A stretch of DNA of 64,000 bases from Lutjanus erythropterus (lineage: Eukaryota; Chordata; Actinopteri; Lutjaniformes; Lutjanidae). The notes beneath the pieces were generated by a model. That model was given only the letters and a program-made list of their open reading frames with translations, was not told the DNA's origin and made no database searches. The DNA lies in the NCBI GenBank assembly GCA_020091685.1, contig CM034606.1, forward strand, positions 16,709,695 to 16,773,694. The letters run 5' to 3'. The first letter of the stretch is position 1, and every line of letters starts with the position of its first letter. A program made the translations under genes and the position numbers. This document shows, one piece after another, positions 30,899 through 41,759 of this stretch.

Positions 30899-33800
30899 CT
30901 GTGGAGAAAAGTGGCAGAAAAAAAATCATGTTGACTTGACTTGAAGCATTGTTTTAATAGGAAAACTGAAACATGTGACGTATTTTGTGGGAAAACTAAT
31001 GATGGGCTTACCTTTGAGCCTGTGTCTTCTGTAAAAGTACTGGCAAGTGAGAACCAGAGTGAACAGGAAGATGGACAGCAGGCCCAGTGAGCAAATCAGC
31101 ACAGCGCACAGATACACATCTACAAAACAAACACACAGAACAGTGACGTTATCAAAGCCACACTTGCAAATAGTGAGGTGAAAAAGAAGCAGGACTAGAG
31201 ATAAAAACAGTACCTGCAAATAAACGCCACAGTCCCTCACTGGTCCCGTCCTCATGAGTTAAGTGCACTGGAAAAAAAGGTTAAAAAAAAACTTGTTAAA
31301 AAGTCAGCAAAGACAGAACGTTGAGGGTTGGAAACCGTGCCCAGACTAACCCAATCCAACAGACAGCCCCAGTGGTTTCCAGAAATATCAAAACTGCTGT
31401 CATGAAGGGAGATTCTGTTGCTGCAACAGCCAAACCCACCACTCACACACACACACACGCCGCTACTCTGCATCCCCACTTCCTTTACTTGGTCGCTCAG
31501 TTGTTTAATGTGTCAGTTTTCTTTATTAGTGTGAAAAGAGGTGGAATAAGGAAGTTGTTGTCAGCGTGTGCCAGTGAATGATGGGTTGTGTATAGGTCAG
31601 GGGTATTTAGCGAGAGGTTGAGGAGAGTGAACAGAGGCTGTGTACATAAATTACTTAGTCTCTGTTCCCCGTAATGAGTTTTTAATATGTCTTTTAAACA
31701 CAGGTTGATAAACATATTAATAAGAAATGATAAGATATTAACTCTAATTGACTTCTAGCCTGTTTCCAGACTGATGAACTGCCTGCAGAATCGTGAAATG
31801 CGGTCGTGGACGTTCAGTCCGAATATCACTTTAATTAATGTCAGGGACCAACACACTGGCTTTGTTTTCTGACCAAAGTTGAAAAACTGCATCAGGCAGG
31901 AGAAGATACACTTTAGATGACATAATACAAGTGATGCGTTTTTCAAGATACTGCTGCCCACGTTTGATTAGATCTTTTGGCCGAGTTTTTATGTGTCTGC
32001 ACCGACGACAGCCATGACCAGAGGCATTATGTTTTGGGGTTGTCCATTCATCCGTCATCCACATCGTATCAAATCAATGCTTGTGTTGATTGGCTGCAAG
32101 TAAAACCGCTTTTTCTCTGCCTGTGTTCAGAAAGGATTGAAAGCAACTCAGGGATGAACTGCTTAGAAATTGGAGGTCAAAGGTCAAACAAAACATGTTT
32201 TTGGTCATAACACAAGAATTCATAAGCTTATTATGACAAAGTTTCACACAAATGTCTATTAAGATAAAATGATGACAGTTTATGTCCAAAAGGTCAAGGG
32301 TCAACTTCACTGTGACATCATAATATTCACCCCTTTACTTTACAATAATGCAGAATCTTAAGTTTTAAGGGCCAGTCTGTGATGTTTTATTGGACTGCAT
32401 TAAATTGCGTGCCGTTCCTGTTACTTTGTCCACCCACTGTTTACCACCCAATGAACAGTAATGACAGGCAAAGAAAAGACGTGTAAAGTCGACACATACT
32501 CATCTGACGAGGTGACAGGCGACATTTAACAGGCATCTTTTAACAATGTGAGCAGTTAAACAGTCGATGTATGTAAACCACAGATCTGACCTTCACACTG
32601 TGGTTAACCACATGCTGAAACTCACATCTGATCAGTGCACGCAACCCCAGGTTAACAGGTTGGCTGTTTGGGAGCTATTACAGTAAACACTCTCTGCAGA
32701 TGTTACAAACTGCGGCGTACCCAGCGGAGACAAATATATGCCCCCCCAAAAAAAAAGTGCACAAAGCCGAAAAACACCACATACAAATTTAGACTCATCT
32801 GCTTTCCTCCAGTCCAGCTGTGAAGACAAGACACAGAAAACTGAAACTGACAGGGTTTGAAATCTGAAGCCATACAGCAGTGTCTAGTAACATTCGATTT
32901 AACTGTTCAGATTGTCTGCTCATTTTACCGGTTCAGAAAAGCAGCTGAAATCCCTCAACCTGAAGGTCTGAGTTTGGGAGTTTACAGATGTGGAAGAGGG
33001 CAAACTGTCTGTGCAAAATCTTTTGCATAAGAGTAGTTAAATTATCTCAGTGGGGTGTAGACTTTGTTCTAAGTTCTGCAGACTGAAATCTGCAGACTGA
33101 GGGGATCCCCAGATTAAAGCTACAACTTATTTTTCCCTTTGTTTACCCTCATAATGTCAGCTCTTGTGTTTCTGGTTCTGTGGTCAATGCATGTCGGAGA
33201 TGCCTGAGGTTGTGTGGCTTCCTTAGCGGGACATTGCCCTGAATATAGGGCAACAGGGCGTTGTCTGATGGCTCCGTCTGAGTCAAACCTCCGCGCTTTT
33301 CTGCCATAAAACTAGTGAAAGGTAAACTTGCAACAGTGTCAGGTGTCGCTGCACCTATAGCGCGATACACCAGCTGTCTTAAATTTCTACTGAACCCTTT
33401 TATCTTGTACATCCCACAGTGACAGGCGGTTTCCCTGACAATCAATCCAATACAACCAGATAAAGGATTGTACCGTCTTTATTACTGCATGTGATTTAAA
33501 TTGGTTCTTAACTTGTTTTGTTTATTGTAGGTACGTATTGGCACAGACTAAATAAGTTCCACTGCAGCTGAATTCTCCAGTAAATTTTCTCCTAAGGCTT
33601 GCATAAAAGTAAACTCAGAGTGCTGACGTCATGTATTTCAGGGTGTTTGAACGTAGCCAGCTCAGCAACACTCTACCTTTTACTCCTCACACTCACACAC
33701 ACACACACACCCACACACACACAGACAGAGTGATATTGTTGAGTGTGGTTTGGCTGTGTGAGCTCATTGTTTTGAGATGGAAATGCCAGAGGATTGGGGT

Positions 33801-36800
33801 CACACTCAGACATACATAGGCGCAACGTACAGCCAGAGTCAGAATATACATCTTAAACATTTCTATTGGCCCTTTGTACTTAAATGAAAACCTTTTGCTC
33901 CTCTTTGTTTGTTTTTTTCCACTGCCAGATAACATGGACAGCATGTCTCAGCTGAACGTGCGCTGCGGCTGTGAGGGAATTCCTTGGAAAGGAATATTCC
34001 ATGGAAAACATTTTCAGAGTAATTACACCAGAAATCCCCTTTGTGTTTGATGCTCTCTTGTCAGTGACGAAGGTTGTGCAAAAAGTACAAAAAAGTGGAG
34101 AGGTAAAATGCTTTCTTCATTTGTTTTTGAAGGCCAAATGTTGTACAGCACAATGCACAGTTCTGCTGTTTTGCCAAGTGACTGTGAGAGATCAATTTGT
34201 TTTTGTTTACTCGCCTGCCTAAATCAAGTGAAGATGAAATAAACTGTAAAAAATCCTGAAATATAGTTTAACGGTCTAACTCCAGAATTTAATACTACGT
34301 AGTTCTCAGTGTTTTAACATGTTTTCACCATCTATGTTCTAACACGTATAATGTGTTTAGAAGAAAAACTTCCCATTTCCTTTACAAGGACTTTAAACTA
34401 TTTGTTAATCAAAACCTCAAGGTTTTCAGTGGCTTCTTTTGGGATTGTTGCAGCCTAAAATGCCTGATTTTACAGCAGCTTTTTAGGAAAAAAAATGTGA
34501 TGCATGTTGAGACTGTAAGCTCAAAATTATTAACATATAAAAGTGCACAGAGGATTGATGAATGTCAATAAAAATGACAAACCCTGTGTTCTTTTCAGTG
34601 TCTGTGACAAAAAAAAGTTTGTAAATAATAAGACATTGAGTCAGCTTATTGAAACATACATGTATTTCATTTGCGTGGGGGACTGCTATGATTGGTGGAA
34701 GCCGTGGGAAGCTACAAAATGATTGGTCAAAAGTACAAGGTCATGCAGACTTCACAGGGATTAGTTGAATTTGCATCAGTTGTTGCAATTACAATGTCAC
34801 AGCTTCGTGGAGGGACCAACTCTTGCATTTGGTCCAGCAAAAGGTAAACAAGGCTCTGTAATCTGACTTTCAAATCTGCTAGAAATAGTGATACTTGAAA
34901 ATTTGTCTTAGTTTCACCACCTGATAAACTTTTGGCTCGCCCTACAACAGGGGACATCACCCAAGTCCTTCTAAAGGACACCTAGACAAGAAACATTCTT
35001 GTTGAGATGGGGTTTCGAACCCCTAACCACTTGGCTAACATGCTTAATTTAAACAAAAATATATAGATAAACAGCAAGTCCCAAGCCCTTCATCTTTCAA
35101 CTTTTAACCCATTATCATCCAAAATGAGGCCCTGGATCATTCTACAGACAGATGTGACGTGGTGTGTTGAAGCACAGCTTTAGTTACCTGTCAGCTGGGT
35201 GGTGCTGGTACCATTGGACGATGCTCTCCATGTGTTTCTGTGTTTGCGGATCTCCTGGACTCTGCAGGAGTAGAAACCCTGGTCCGTCCCTGTCACGTTG
35301 AGAATCCACAGTCGGTACACCTCTCCCTCCGTATCCTCAAACAGACGAAACTTTGGCTGGGGGAAACGACGGGTGTAGTTCCCATACAGCTTCATTTTCT
35401 TGATGCCCATCTTCACAATCAGGAGCTGAGGGGACTCGAGTGTAGGAAGAGGAGGAGATGGGGATGGAGACGGGGGAGGAGGCGCGGGAGTGGGAGCAGC
35501 TAGGGGAGAGAAGAACCAGCGAAGGATGAGGACACTGCCGCTCCTCTTCCTCTGAGAGACCAGGCAGGAGATTGTTAGGTTGTCTTTCTCTGTTACCATG
35601 ACAACAGGTCCAGGGGTCACGGTCACATTCAGGGCGTGACATACCTCTGTTGACAAAGGCACAAACAGTACAGATGGTCATTTTTTGCACAGACATATCT
35701 CATACTCTACTGAATATAAGTTCATTTTTTGTATAGCCCTAGGTGTGCTTTTTGCATTATGTATTGTTTTGGCAAGTATGTTATGCGTATATTGTTTTAT
35801 GACAGAATAAAATCAAACAAAACCATAAAACTTATTCATTTTCAAACATAAGGACACTCAGAGAGTGCTATGATCCGGTAGTTTGTGTGACTCCTCCCTG
35901 CTCTTTAAATTAGTAATTAACTTGAGCTGCTAATGTGCCCCACATGGAAAAAATCTTCAGTTCATTTTTGCAAGATGTCTGATTTCCTGCCAATTAAACA
36001 TAATTGTAGCATTTAGACAAAGTACGTTTTTATGCACAGCCACAGTGGCGGTTTGGATTTATGGTGTTAGAGCTCACACTATCACTGGTTCTACTTATAT
36101 ATGTCATTCCATCACAGGATGGGAATTCAATCTGTATTAGCTAAAAGGATTAAACAGGGTGCACCAACAAGGATGCATTTTTAAACCTGAAACATGGTTT
36201 AAAAGTTTAAACTGAAATTTAAAATCTGATCCAGTTTTGAAAAGGTTTAGCTTTTAAAAGGGCTGCCTTTTTGAAATGGATTAAGCGAAATATTCAAATT
36301 CCTCAAAAAAGTTTAGGGAGTTTTATGATGCATCTTTTATTTCTTGCACTCCAGCTGATAATATGCCCAACAAGTTTTTCTAAAAAGGAGAAATTAGAGC
36401 TTCTCTGCCAAGCCATCATAAGTAGGCTAACTAGGCTACCGTACATTTTAGCTAGCTAGCAAACAATATAACTTTTGTGCCACATAATTACAACTGCATA
36501 TCTGCTTGCTAGCATTCCTGGCCCTTTAGGTGACCGGATACTGTGCTGTGCTACGAGAGGTCCCGTGTTCGAATCTAGACAACCCTGGGCTCTTCAGGGT
36601 GGGCTCTAACATTACAGCTCAGATGTTACACTGGTGGCCGCCGTGGGATCGCTCTGGTTGCAGAAATCCTCCCAGTTAAGGCTCCCTCCTGGTGCACATG
36701 GAGGCGCCTTTAGTAAGGCAAGGACAACTGCAACACATAAATACAGCTCCATGTCCGCTTGCTCGAGGGGCCTGATCGGATTCTGTGGCTATCTGCGCTG

Positions 36801-38034
36801 TGAGAGACCCCCGTCTCGATGACCCCTAAGGTTTTGACCCTTGACTCTTCAAGGTGGGCTCTAACCAAGCTTCAGATGTCACACTTTTAGCATGTTTTTA
36901 AACTTTTTAGCCAGCTAGTAAACAATACAGTGTTTTCTTATGGAATATAGAGCAGAATACAGAGCTGGTGAGATTACATAGCAGGTCCCGACAGCACTCA
37001 AATGTATCTTTTATTTATATATTTATTTTAATTTAGGTAAAAAGCATCTAACCATCTTAAACTCTGTTTAACCAAACTTGGATTTAGGAAACTGAAATTA
37101 CTTTTTAATTGTACATGAACGAAACTCTGCTTAATTTTAAATTTGGATTTATTCATTTTAAACCCAGGCTAGAAATTCTAATTAGAACTAATATTAGATT
37201 AAATTAACCTTTGTTAATGCAGCGCAGTCTAAGAATGAAAAGACATACTTTATCTGCCCCGTTTTTTACTTCCCTGGAGGCACTTGTGTTTTATCCTGCT
37301 GCCAGCTGGGTCAGGTTTGTCTAGAAGAGACGTGGAGTCTGGACACAATATGTGTGATCAGACAAGCAAGGAGAATCTACAGGTGGGAAACATTCATCTT
37401 CAGAACGGTGCACCAAGAACCAGGCAGACAGAAACACGACAAGATAACAGGGACCATCTGGGCTGCAGTGCTGGGGTTTTTCTGTTTGTTGCTGCGTTAG
37501 TTGGGGAATCTCCCTCAGGGTCTGTCCTAAACTATTTAATGTGACAACAAAGGCAGCAACAGGGACTCAAACCAAACACAAAACTGAACATAATCAAAAG
37601 ATTATAGGGCAGGAAATACGAGTTGTAAGGGCACTTTATTGCAAATTATACTGAGGTTTTTGATCACAGAGAATGAACTCCACGACTGGTTTGATTTTAA
37701 ACAATTTTTGTAGAGTTTGTAAAACACTGTTTACTATTTCAGTATTGACATGCAATGCAATATTGATTAATGCACTTGCAACTTTTGACTATTAGGCAAT
37801 GGTTTTCTTGCATGTTTGATATATATTCATGCCAAAGTTCTAAAATAAACTCAAAATGTATGTTTTCACAGCGGTGTATGTTATTTGATAGATCAAGTTA
37901 GTATTTTCAACACATTCTCCTTCTTTCTTTGCCTGCTTGCTCACTTTCTCACTGGTTTATATTGAGGTAAACAAGGTGAACTTACCTGTGACCAGAGCCT
38001 TAGTCAGGACAAGGACCACTATAGAGAAGTACAT
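25687..38034 (-). CDS. vstm4: VSTM4 (V-set and transmembrane domain-containing 4), eight coding exons, 358 residues
   Basis: Minus-strand exons are 38034-37986, 35646-35188, 31267-31214, 31119-31012, 30898-30865, 29115-28967, 27655-27588 and 25842-25687 (TAG). All are GT-AG and join in frame (phases 1,1,1,1,2,1,0). The product has a signal peptide (about 1-16), one V-type Ig domain with Cys44, Trp60 and Cys144, and N-glycosylation sites. A transmembrane helix spans about 189-213, followed by a basic Ser/Pro-rich tail with LTYAEL (Tyr318) and TVYAQI (Tyr348). This is the VSTM4 layout; human VSTM4 is 320 residues and ends in very similar tyrosine motifs. The human ectodomain is known as the source of a secreted peptide (peptide Lv) acting on calcium channels and vessels. 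This gene converges on WDFY4, as in human. Confidence 0.95.
25843..27587. other. VSTM4 intron 7, nothing recognised
   Basis: AT-rich intron of 1.7 kb without clear repeat ends or RNA genes. Confidence 0.5.
28600..28746 (-). mobile_element. tRNA-derived SINE, degenerate
   Basis: On the minus strand, gcagtggctcagtggttatt (A-box region) is followed about 40 bp later by tctggttcaattcccagtcc (B box). A degenerate body follows with tttctgtctgaagttt, resembling the conserved part of fish V-SINE-like elements. It lies in VSTM4 intron 6. Confidence 0.65.
29195..30110. mobile_element. inverted-repeat element with ends ggtccagtgtgtagga
   Basis: Left end ggtccagtgtgtaggattt and right end, in reverse complement, ggaccagtctgtaggattt. 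The left subterminal sequence (ttcattagtatgttttcatt, gaaaataagaattgatgtg) is of a type very common in fish genomes. About 0.9 kb, with a possible secondary insertion around 29480-29600. It lies in VSTM4 intron 5. No coding capacity. Confidence 0.75.
30300..30795. mobile_element. foldback element with long imperfect inverted arms
   Basis: The left arm (30304-30480) and right arm (30560-30792) are reverse complements over most of their length. Matching landmarks are ttgcactttact, aaattagacaaaaacta, ttagagggtaa, ctgtactgtaaact and gtgtattgttt. It is about 490 bp, non-coding, and lies in the same VSTM4 intron as the previous element. The transcript through it should form a long hairpin. Confidence 0.75.
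31012..31267 (-). CDS. vstm4: VSTM4 exons 3 and 4: stalk and transmembrane helix
   Basis: The 54-nt exon 31267-31214 gives a short acidic stalk (HLTHEDGTSEGLWRLFA). The 108-nt exon 31119-31012 gives the membrane helix VYLCAVLICSLGLLSIFLF and the positive stop sequence YRRHRLK. Both are symmetric phase-1 exons, so skipping either one would keep the reading frame. Confidence 0.9.
32160..32335. repeat. dispersed repeat fragment rich in aggtcaa motifs
   Basis: Contains a perfect direct repeat aggtca-a-aggtca at 32174-32186, then ttatgacaaagtttcaca and aggtcaagggtcaacttcac with tgtgacatcataat. This is a type of repeat that I recall as common in fish introns. Exact ends are unclear. Confidence 0.4.
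33687..33723. repeat. (CA)n microsatellite
   Basis: CA run interrupted once by CC, in VSTM4 intron 2. Confidence 0.92.
35003..35046 (-). repeat. tRNA-like fragment
   Basis: On the minus strand, gttagccaagtggttag (D-arm-like) runs directly into gggttcgaaacccc (T-arm-like) with no anticodon arm between them. It is too short to be a tRNA gene and is best read as a deleted SINE or tRNA-derived remnant. Confidence 0.35.
35188..35646 (-). CDS. vstm4: VSTM4 exon 2: Ig V-type domain with a proline-rich loop
   Basis: A single 459-nt exon holds the whole V domain: NLTISC (Cys44), ILRWFF (Trp60) and DQGFYSCRVQEIRKHRNTW (Cys144). Between the tryptophan and the rest of the domain lies a run of Ala/Thr/Pro/Ser (about residues 63-86) that appears longer than in mammals. 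N-glycosylation sequons include NVT, NLT, NYT and NGT. Confidence 0.93.
36157..37224. mobile_element. inverted-repeat element, GTTGCACCAAC family, copy 3
   Basis: Left end gggtgcaccaacaaggatg. The right end in reverse complement is gctgcattaacaaaggttaa, continuing into ttaatttaatctaatattag, which matches the copy at 243-408. The interior holds two tandem tRNA-like units (36531-36890). It is about 1.07 kb, the longest of three copies. Confidence 0.7.
36531..36890 (+). repeat. two tandem tRNA-like units
   Basis: Unit 1 (about 36531-36631) contains gtgaccggatactgtgctg, a B-box-like gtgttcgaatctag and gggctcttcagggtgggctc, then cagctcagatgttacac. Unit 2 (about 36770-36890) contains cctgatcggattctgtggct, a weaker cccgtctcgatgacc and gactcttcaaggtgggctct, then gcttcagatgtcacac. 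They are alike in order and spacing. They look like a SINE-like sequence duplicated inside the host element. Confidence 0.5.
37986..38034 (-). CDS. vstm4: VSTM4 exon 1: start codon and signal peptide
   Basis: Encodes MYFSIVVLVLTKALVT and ends in phase 1 at a strong donor (CACAG|gtaag). The start lies close to the exon end and the hydrophobic stretch fits a short signal peptide. The first residues after the junction are EVCHALNVTV. The transcription start is not evident, and no clear TATA box is seen in 38035-38200. Confidence 0.85.
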
Positions 38035-39102
38035 TTTCCACAGTCAGCGAATCCATAAAAACCCAGACAACTGCACAGCACTCACACAAGCAGCTACATT
38101 GAAAACAGTCTGACTGCAGCCCTTACCCACCATTAACTCTTCTCCTCTTTCTCCTCTTTTCTGTGTAATATGAAACAGTAAATGCTCTGTTCCCACTTAG
38201 AAACTCCCACTCACTCTCCCAGCACTCTCTCTCCTTCACTGTCTCTGCCTCTCGCTCTCTCTTTCTCTGTGTGTCCTGCAAAACGTAGGAAATGTCATTT
38301 CCTGTGTTTCTGTGAGGAGTCTTGGACTGTGGCCCACAACCCCAGACCTCTGAAGCGATGGTCAAGTCTCGTGGTTTGTGTGTGTGCATGCGCCTGTCAC
38401 GGTGTGTGTCATTTTGAGAAGCATACGCAACAAAGCGCTGAACATGCAATCTCAAAATGTAGGGGTGATCCTCTTGCATCTCCTAATAAAGTTCACAAAG
38501 AGCAGATACTAATGTGGGAGCTCTGCGTTTCTGCGTCTACTCGCATGTGTTCATGCATTTATGTGGATTTGCGTGCGTGTGCTGGGACCTCTCCCTGTCT
38601 GGCTGCTGGACAGAGTGGCATGGGCTTGTCTCTGGCTGTGGTTGTCAGACTGTCCCAGCGGTATGAAGCCTGCTGCTTTATTGGGCAGGCTAAACTGCTG
38701 AGGCAGGGCTTCTGCTGGCGCTTCGAGCTCTGCCAAAGCCAAATGGAATTACACAACAGATTTAACCCTTCAGGTTGTATGTAGATTCCCTGGAAAAGCA
38801 TGGATCCAGTGGAAAATGTACTGGCTGGATAGAAAGTTCAGTCTTTTCTAACCTTGACAAAATCTTTTGTTTTGAAAAGATATTGCAGCTTAAGTTTGAG
38901 TTGCATCAGTTGAGTATCATATGATACTGGTGAGGAGAAATATTATATCTTCTTCCACACCTTTTACTTGGGGTTTCCCTCAAGTTTTCCTTTACATAAG
39001 TCTGAAGTTCAAGTCTTTGCTCTTGTGGAGGAGTCGCTCTCCTCTGCCCTGCAGTGGTCAAAGCACGTTACTGCTTCTCAGGGGATCAACAGTCAGACTG
39101 GG
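38035..39102. promoter_or_regulatory. VSTM4 upstream region
   Basis: Presumed 5' UTR and promoter of VSTM4. A CT-rich tract lies at 38140-38280. No clear TATA box, and no further gene is recognised. Confidence 0.3.
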
Positions 39103-39110
39103 GAGTATAT

Positions 39111-40530
39111 CAGGCCTATTCAATTACTTTGTTAGAAGGGCCAGATTTAAAAAAAAGTGAAGTGCCAAAGGGCCAGATGTTGACATTTCGTATGTCTGAC
39201 CTGTAAACTTAGGAATTTAAATTTGCATAACAATGCATGTTTATTTTTTTTCTCCACTCTATTAGTTTTAGGAAAAGAAACACTGTAAACAAAAGTACAG
39301 GAAAAAAACAATCCTCTTCTGTAAAACTGGGTCAGAAGTAGCTTGTTGTTTTAATAAGCGCATTGTTGCATTTGACATCTTTTTTTCATTCATTCAATGT
39401 GACTCCCCTAAATTCCTTCTGCTTAAACAGCCTGAGTTCAAACTTTTAAAAGCGATCTGTGCTCAGCTCTCTGTGGTACAGCGCTGTCTGAAACAAACAT
39501 ACCCATATTTGGCCTCTTACACTCCTACAATACATCCTTAATAATGGTTCAATACTTTTTTAAAAGAGTCAGGATGTTAAGGAAACTAATAACTGTTTTA
39601 ATCTGTCAAACGACTCTCTGAAGGTCATGTTGAATCCCTTTTTTGCTGACTTCTTCATGTGGTTCAGCTTTAATATCTCTCTGCAAAAATGCTCTAAAAA
39701 CTTAATTGTCTCTCATTTTACAATCTGGAAAAATTTGGATTAACATGTTTTATTTTTCATTCTTTACTGTACTTTATTAATTATCTATTATTAATTAAGT
39801 AAAACTGTTAAATGTAAATGTTGCCTTGAAACACTGTACCATTATAGGTTCCCATAATGACATTTTTTGACATTGTGGATTATTTTATTGTATTTTAACT
39901 CATAAGCAGTGAGCCAAAGATGGCAGCAACTCAACAAATGGTGCCAACACACTATATGTCAGAAAAGACACAGTGGGAAACTGAAAACAGTGTAACACTG
40001 AAATATGACTCGCTATCTTGTTTTTAAGAGGGTTATGATAGTTTGGTTTGATAGATTGTTGTTATAAAGTTTGCTGAAATATGCTGTCACTCACAACACA
40101 TTCACTCGTACAGGCTGTTCCACAATGTTACAAAATTGTAGGGTAAAGTCAAGACGAAGTTTTTAATTTTTTTTCAAATTCAAATGGCACACATCTTAAC
40201 AGCTGAGGCAAATGACTATTTTCCACTGCCTTTGTAATAAACTGTATTCAGATTTTAAACAGTAACTCTCTTTTTTTCAGTCCTGACCTTCATGGTGCTG
40301 TGTTGCTTTAAGTTAATGCAGGCGTACCTAATAAAACATTTCTTGAAATTTCTTTAAATTTTATTTACTTGGTCTATTTTATGACCAAAAAAAGAAAAGA
40401 AAAGAAATCACTTTATTTTCTTACCAGCTGGCATCATGATGTGCACCATGGGTTGATTATTTTTTGACAAGGCAACATAAATCATCAGAACACCAGATTT
40501 GGCCGACGGACTGCCAGTTGAATAGGCCTG
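39111..40530. mobile_element. non-autonomous hAT element with intact target duplication
   Basis: The 1,420-bp element begins caggcctattcaattac and ends, in reverse complement, caggcctattcaactggc. It is flanked on both sides by a perfect 8-bp duplication, gagtatat (39103-39110 and 40531-40538). Ends starting CAGG and an 8-bp duplication mark the hAT superfamily. The interior has no long reading frame with transposase features, so it must have been moved by an enzyme from elsewhere. Confidence 0.9.
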
Positions 40531-40538
40531 GAGTATAT

Positions 40539-41759
40539 CTCACCACAGCCGTATACATTTAATCTGAGTTTGAGAATCACGGCAAAGGAAAAAAAAAAAA
40601 CATTTTCGCACTGTATTATTTCCATAGTTGGATCCCATAGGTACAATAGGCAAAGATTTAAGCATTTACATTGATTCATGCAGTAAAAAGGACACATACA
40701 CACAAATGCCATCAACAAATTGTCATTTTCTCTTTTTCTGTTTATGAACTCTCTAAGGGCACATGAATGTGCGCTCTCAATAACACAATGTAATTGTCTC
40801 AGTGAAAAGACTCTTCATTTTGAGTCATTCAGACCCGGGGTACATTTCAAGAGTCAGAACAGGATGCCAGGATGAACAGGATGCCAGTGACAGTAACATT
40901 ATATTGTTATTACAGTCTTATGAGTAATGAAAAAATCAACTTGTAGCAGCAATCTTTAATATTACCTTTTTGTTTATTTCTAACCTTTGCACGGTGATTC
41001 TGAAAGATATTCACTGTGGTGAAAAGTGATTTGATTGAATGAAGTGTGTTTTTATTGTCCATGTCACACTACTCTGTTTCACAGCAACACATAAACATTC
41101 TCACAAACTTTCAACTTTTAAAATGGACTACGGTATGATATTAAACCTTTAAAACAGCAGAAATCTCATCACAAAGTTTTCACTTTGACACAGTGGTTGA
41201 ATACACAAACTATGTTTTTCACCATCTGCAGATCTTTGATTGTCACTGTGGGTTTAAAAAAAACATTTCATGCATCACAAAATGCCAGAAGTAGGATTTC
41301 TCCAACAAGAAAAAAAAGAAGAAGAAAACTTAAGCAGGGCTGCCAGTGTTCATAGCAAAAACCAACAGTTCTCCAAACATCTACTGACACACTTTTGACA
41401 TACTGTTACTGTTTGATGTATGACAACATACCCAACATAGGTTTATACACAAGAAATATGTCTTATCCTCTCACATTCAAAAGTCAAATGGAATGGTGAA
41501 CTTCTCTGTAACACAATAAATAGCTCGACGGTGAATCTTTAAAACAGCAGCAATTTAACAGCATGTCACAGGGACCTTTTAAAACTACAAACCAAAAGCA
41601 TTTTGAGACTATTTCCACTTGAAAAGTCATTTACAAACACTTAAAATCCTTCATAAAATGATCCATTCATACTGTGCTTTGGGATATCTTTATCTTTATT
41701 TAGCTACGTGCTTTTTTTTTAATCAAAACTCTTTGAGTCAGAGCCACCAGTCTTTGTTG
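40539..41759 (-). other. CEFIP 3' UTR and spacer to VSTM4
   Basis: AT-rich sequence downstream of the CEFIP stop. Minus-strand AATAAA hexamers occur at 41695-41700 (only about 60 bp after the stop) and 41051-41056, so the 3' UTR may be very short or about 0.7 kb. No other gene is seen. Confidence 0.45.

Larger units (their letters stand above)
31268..35187. other. VSTM4 intron 2
   Basis: A 3.9-kb intron between the Ig exon and the stalk exon. It holds a CA tract (33687-33723), a repeat-like segment with ggtcaaaggtca motifs (about 32160-32335) and a tRNA-like fragment near 35005-35045. No additional coding exon is recognised. Confidence 0.6.
35647..37985. other. VSTM4 intron 1
   Basis: A 2.3-kb first intron that carries the large GTTGCACCAAC-family element (36157-37224). 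The rest is AT-rich and I see no exon in it. Confidence 0.55.

Noticed and set aside
35003-35046. tRNA gene
   Set aside because: The D-arm-like and T-arm-like pieces abut directly, with no anticodon arm.
36634-36822. Short open frame inside the GTTGCACCAAC element
   Set aside because: Falls in the tRNA-like tandem repeat; no family features.
38182-38784. Plus-strand frame of 200 codons upstream of VSTM4
   Set aside because: Low-complexity start (Ser/Leu from a CT-rich tract), no splice support, no recognised domain. It is probably chance in VSTM4 upstream DNA.
38035-41759. FAM170B or TMEM273 orthologue expected from human order
   Set aside because: No matching coding block on either strand; the space is mostly the hAT element and UTR or promoter DNA.
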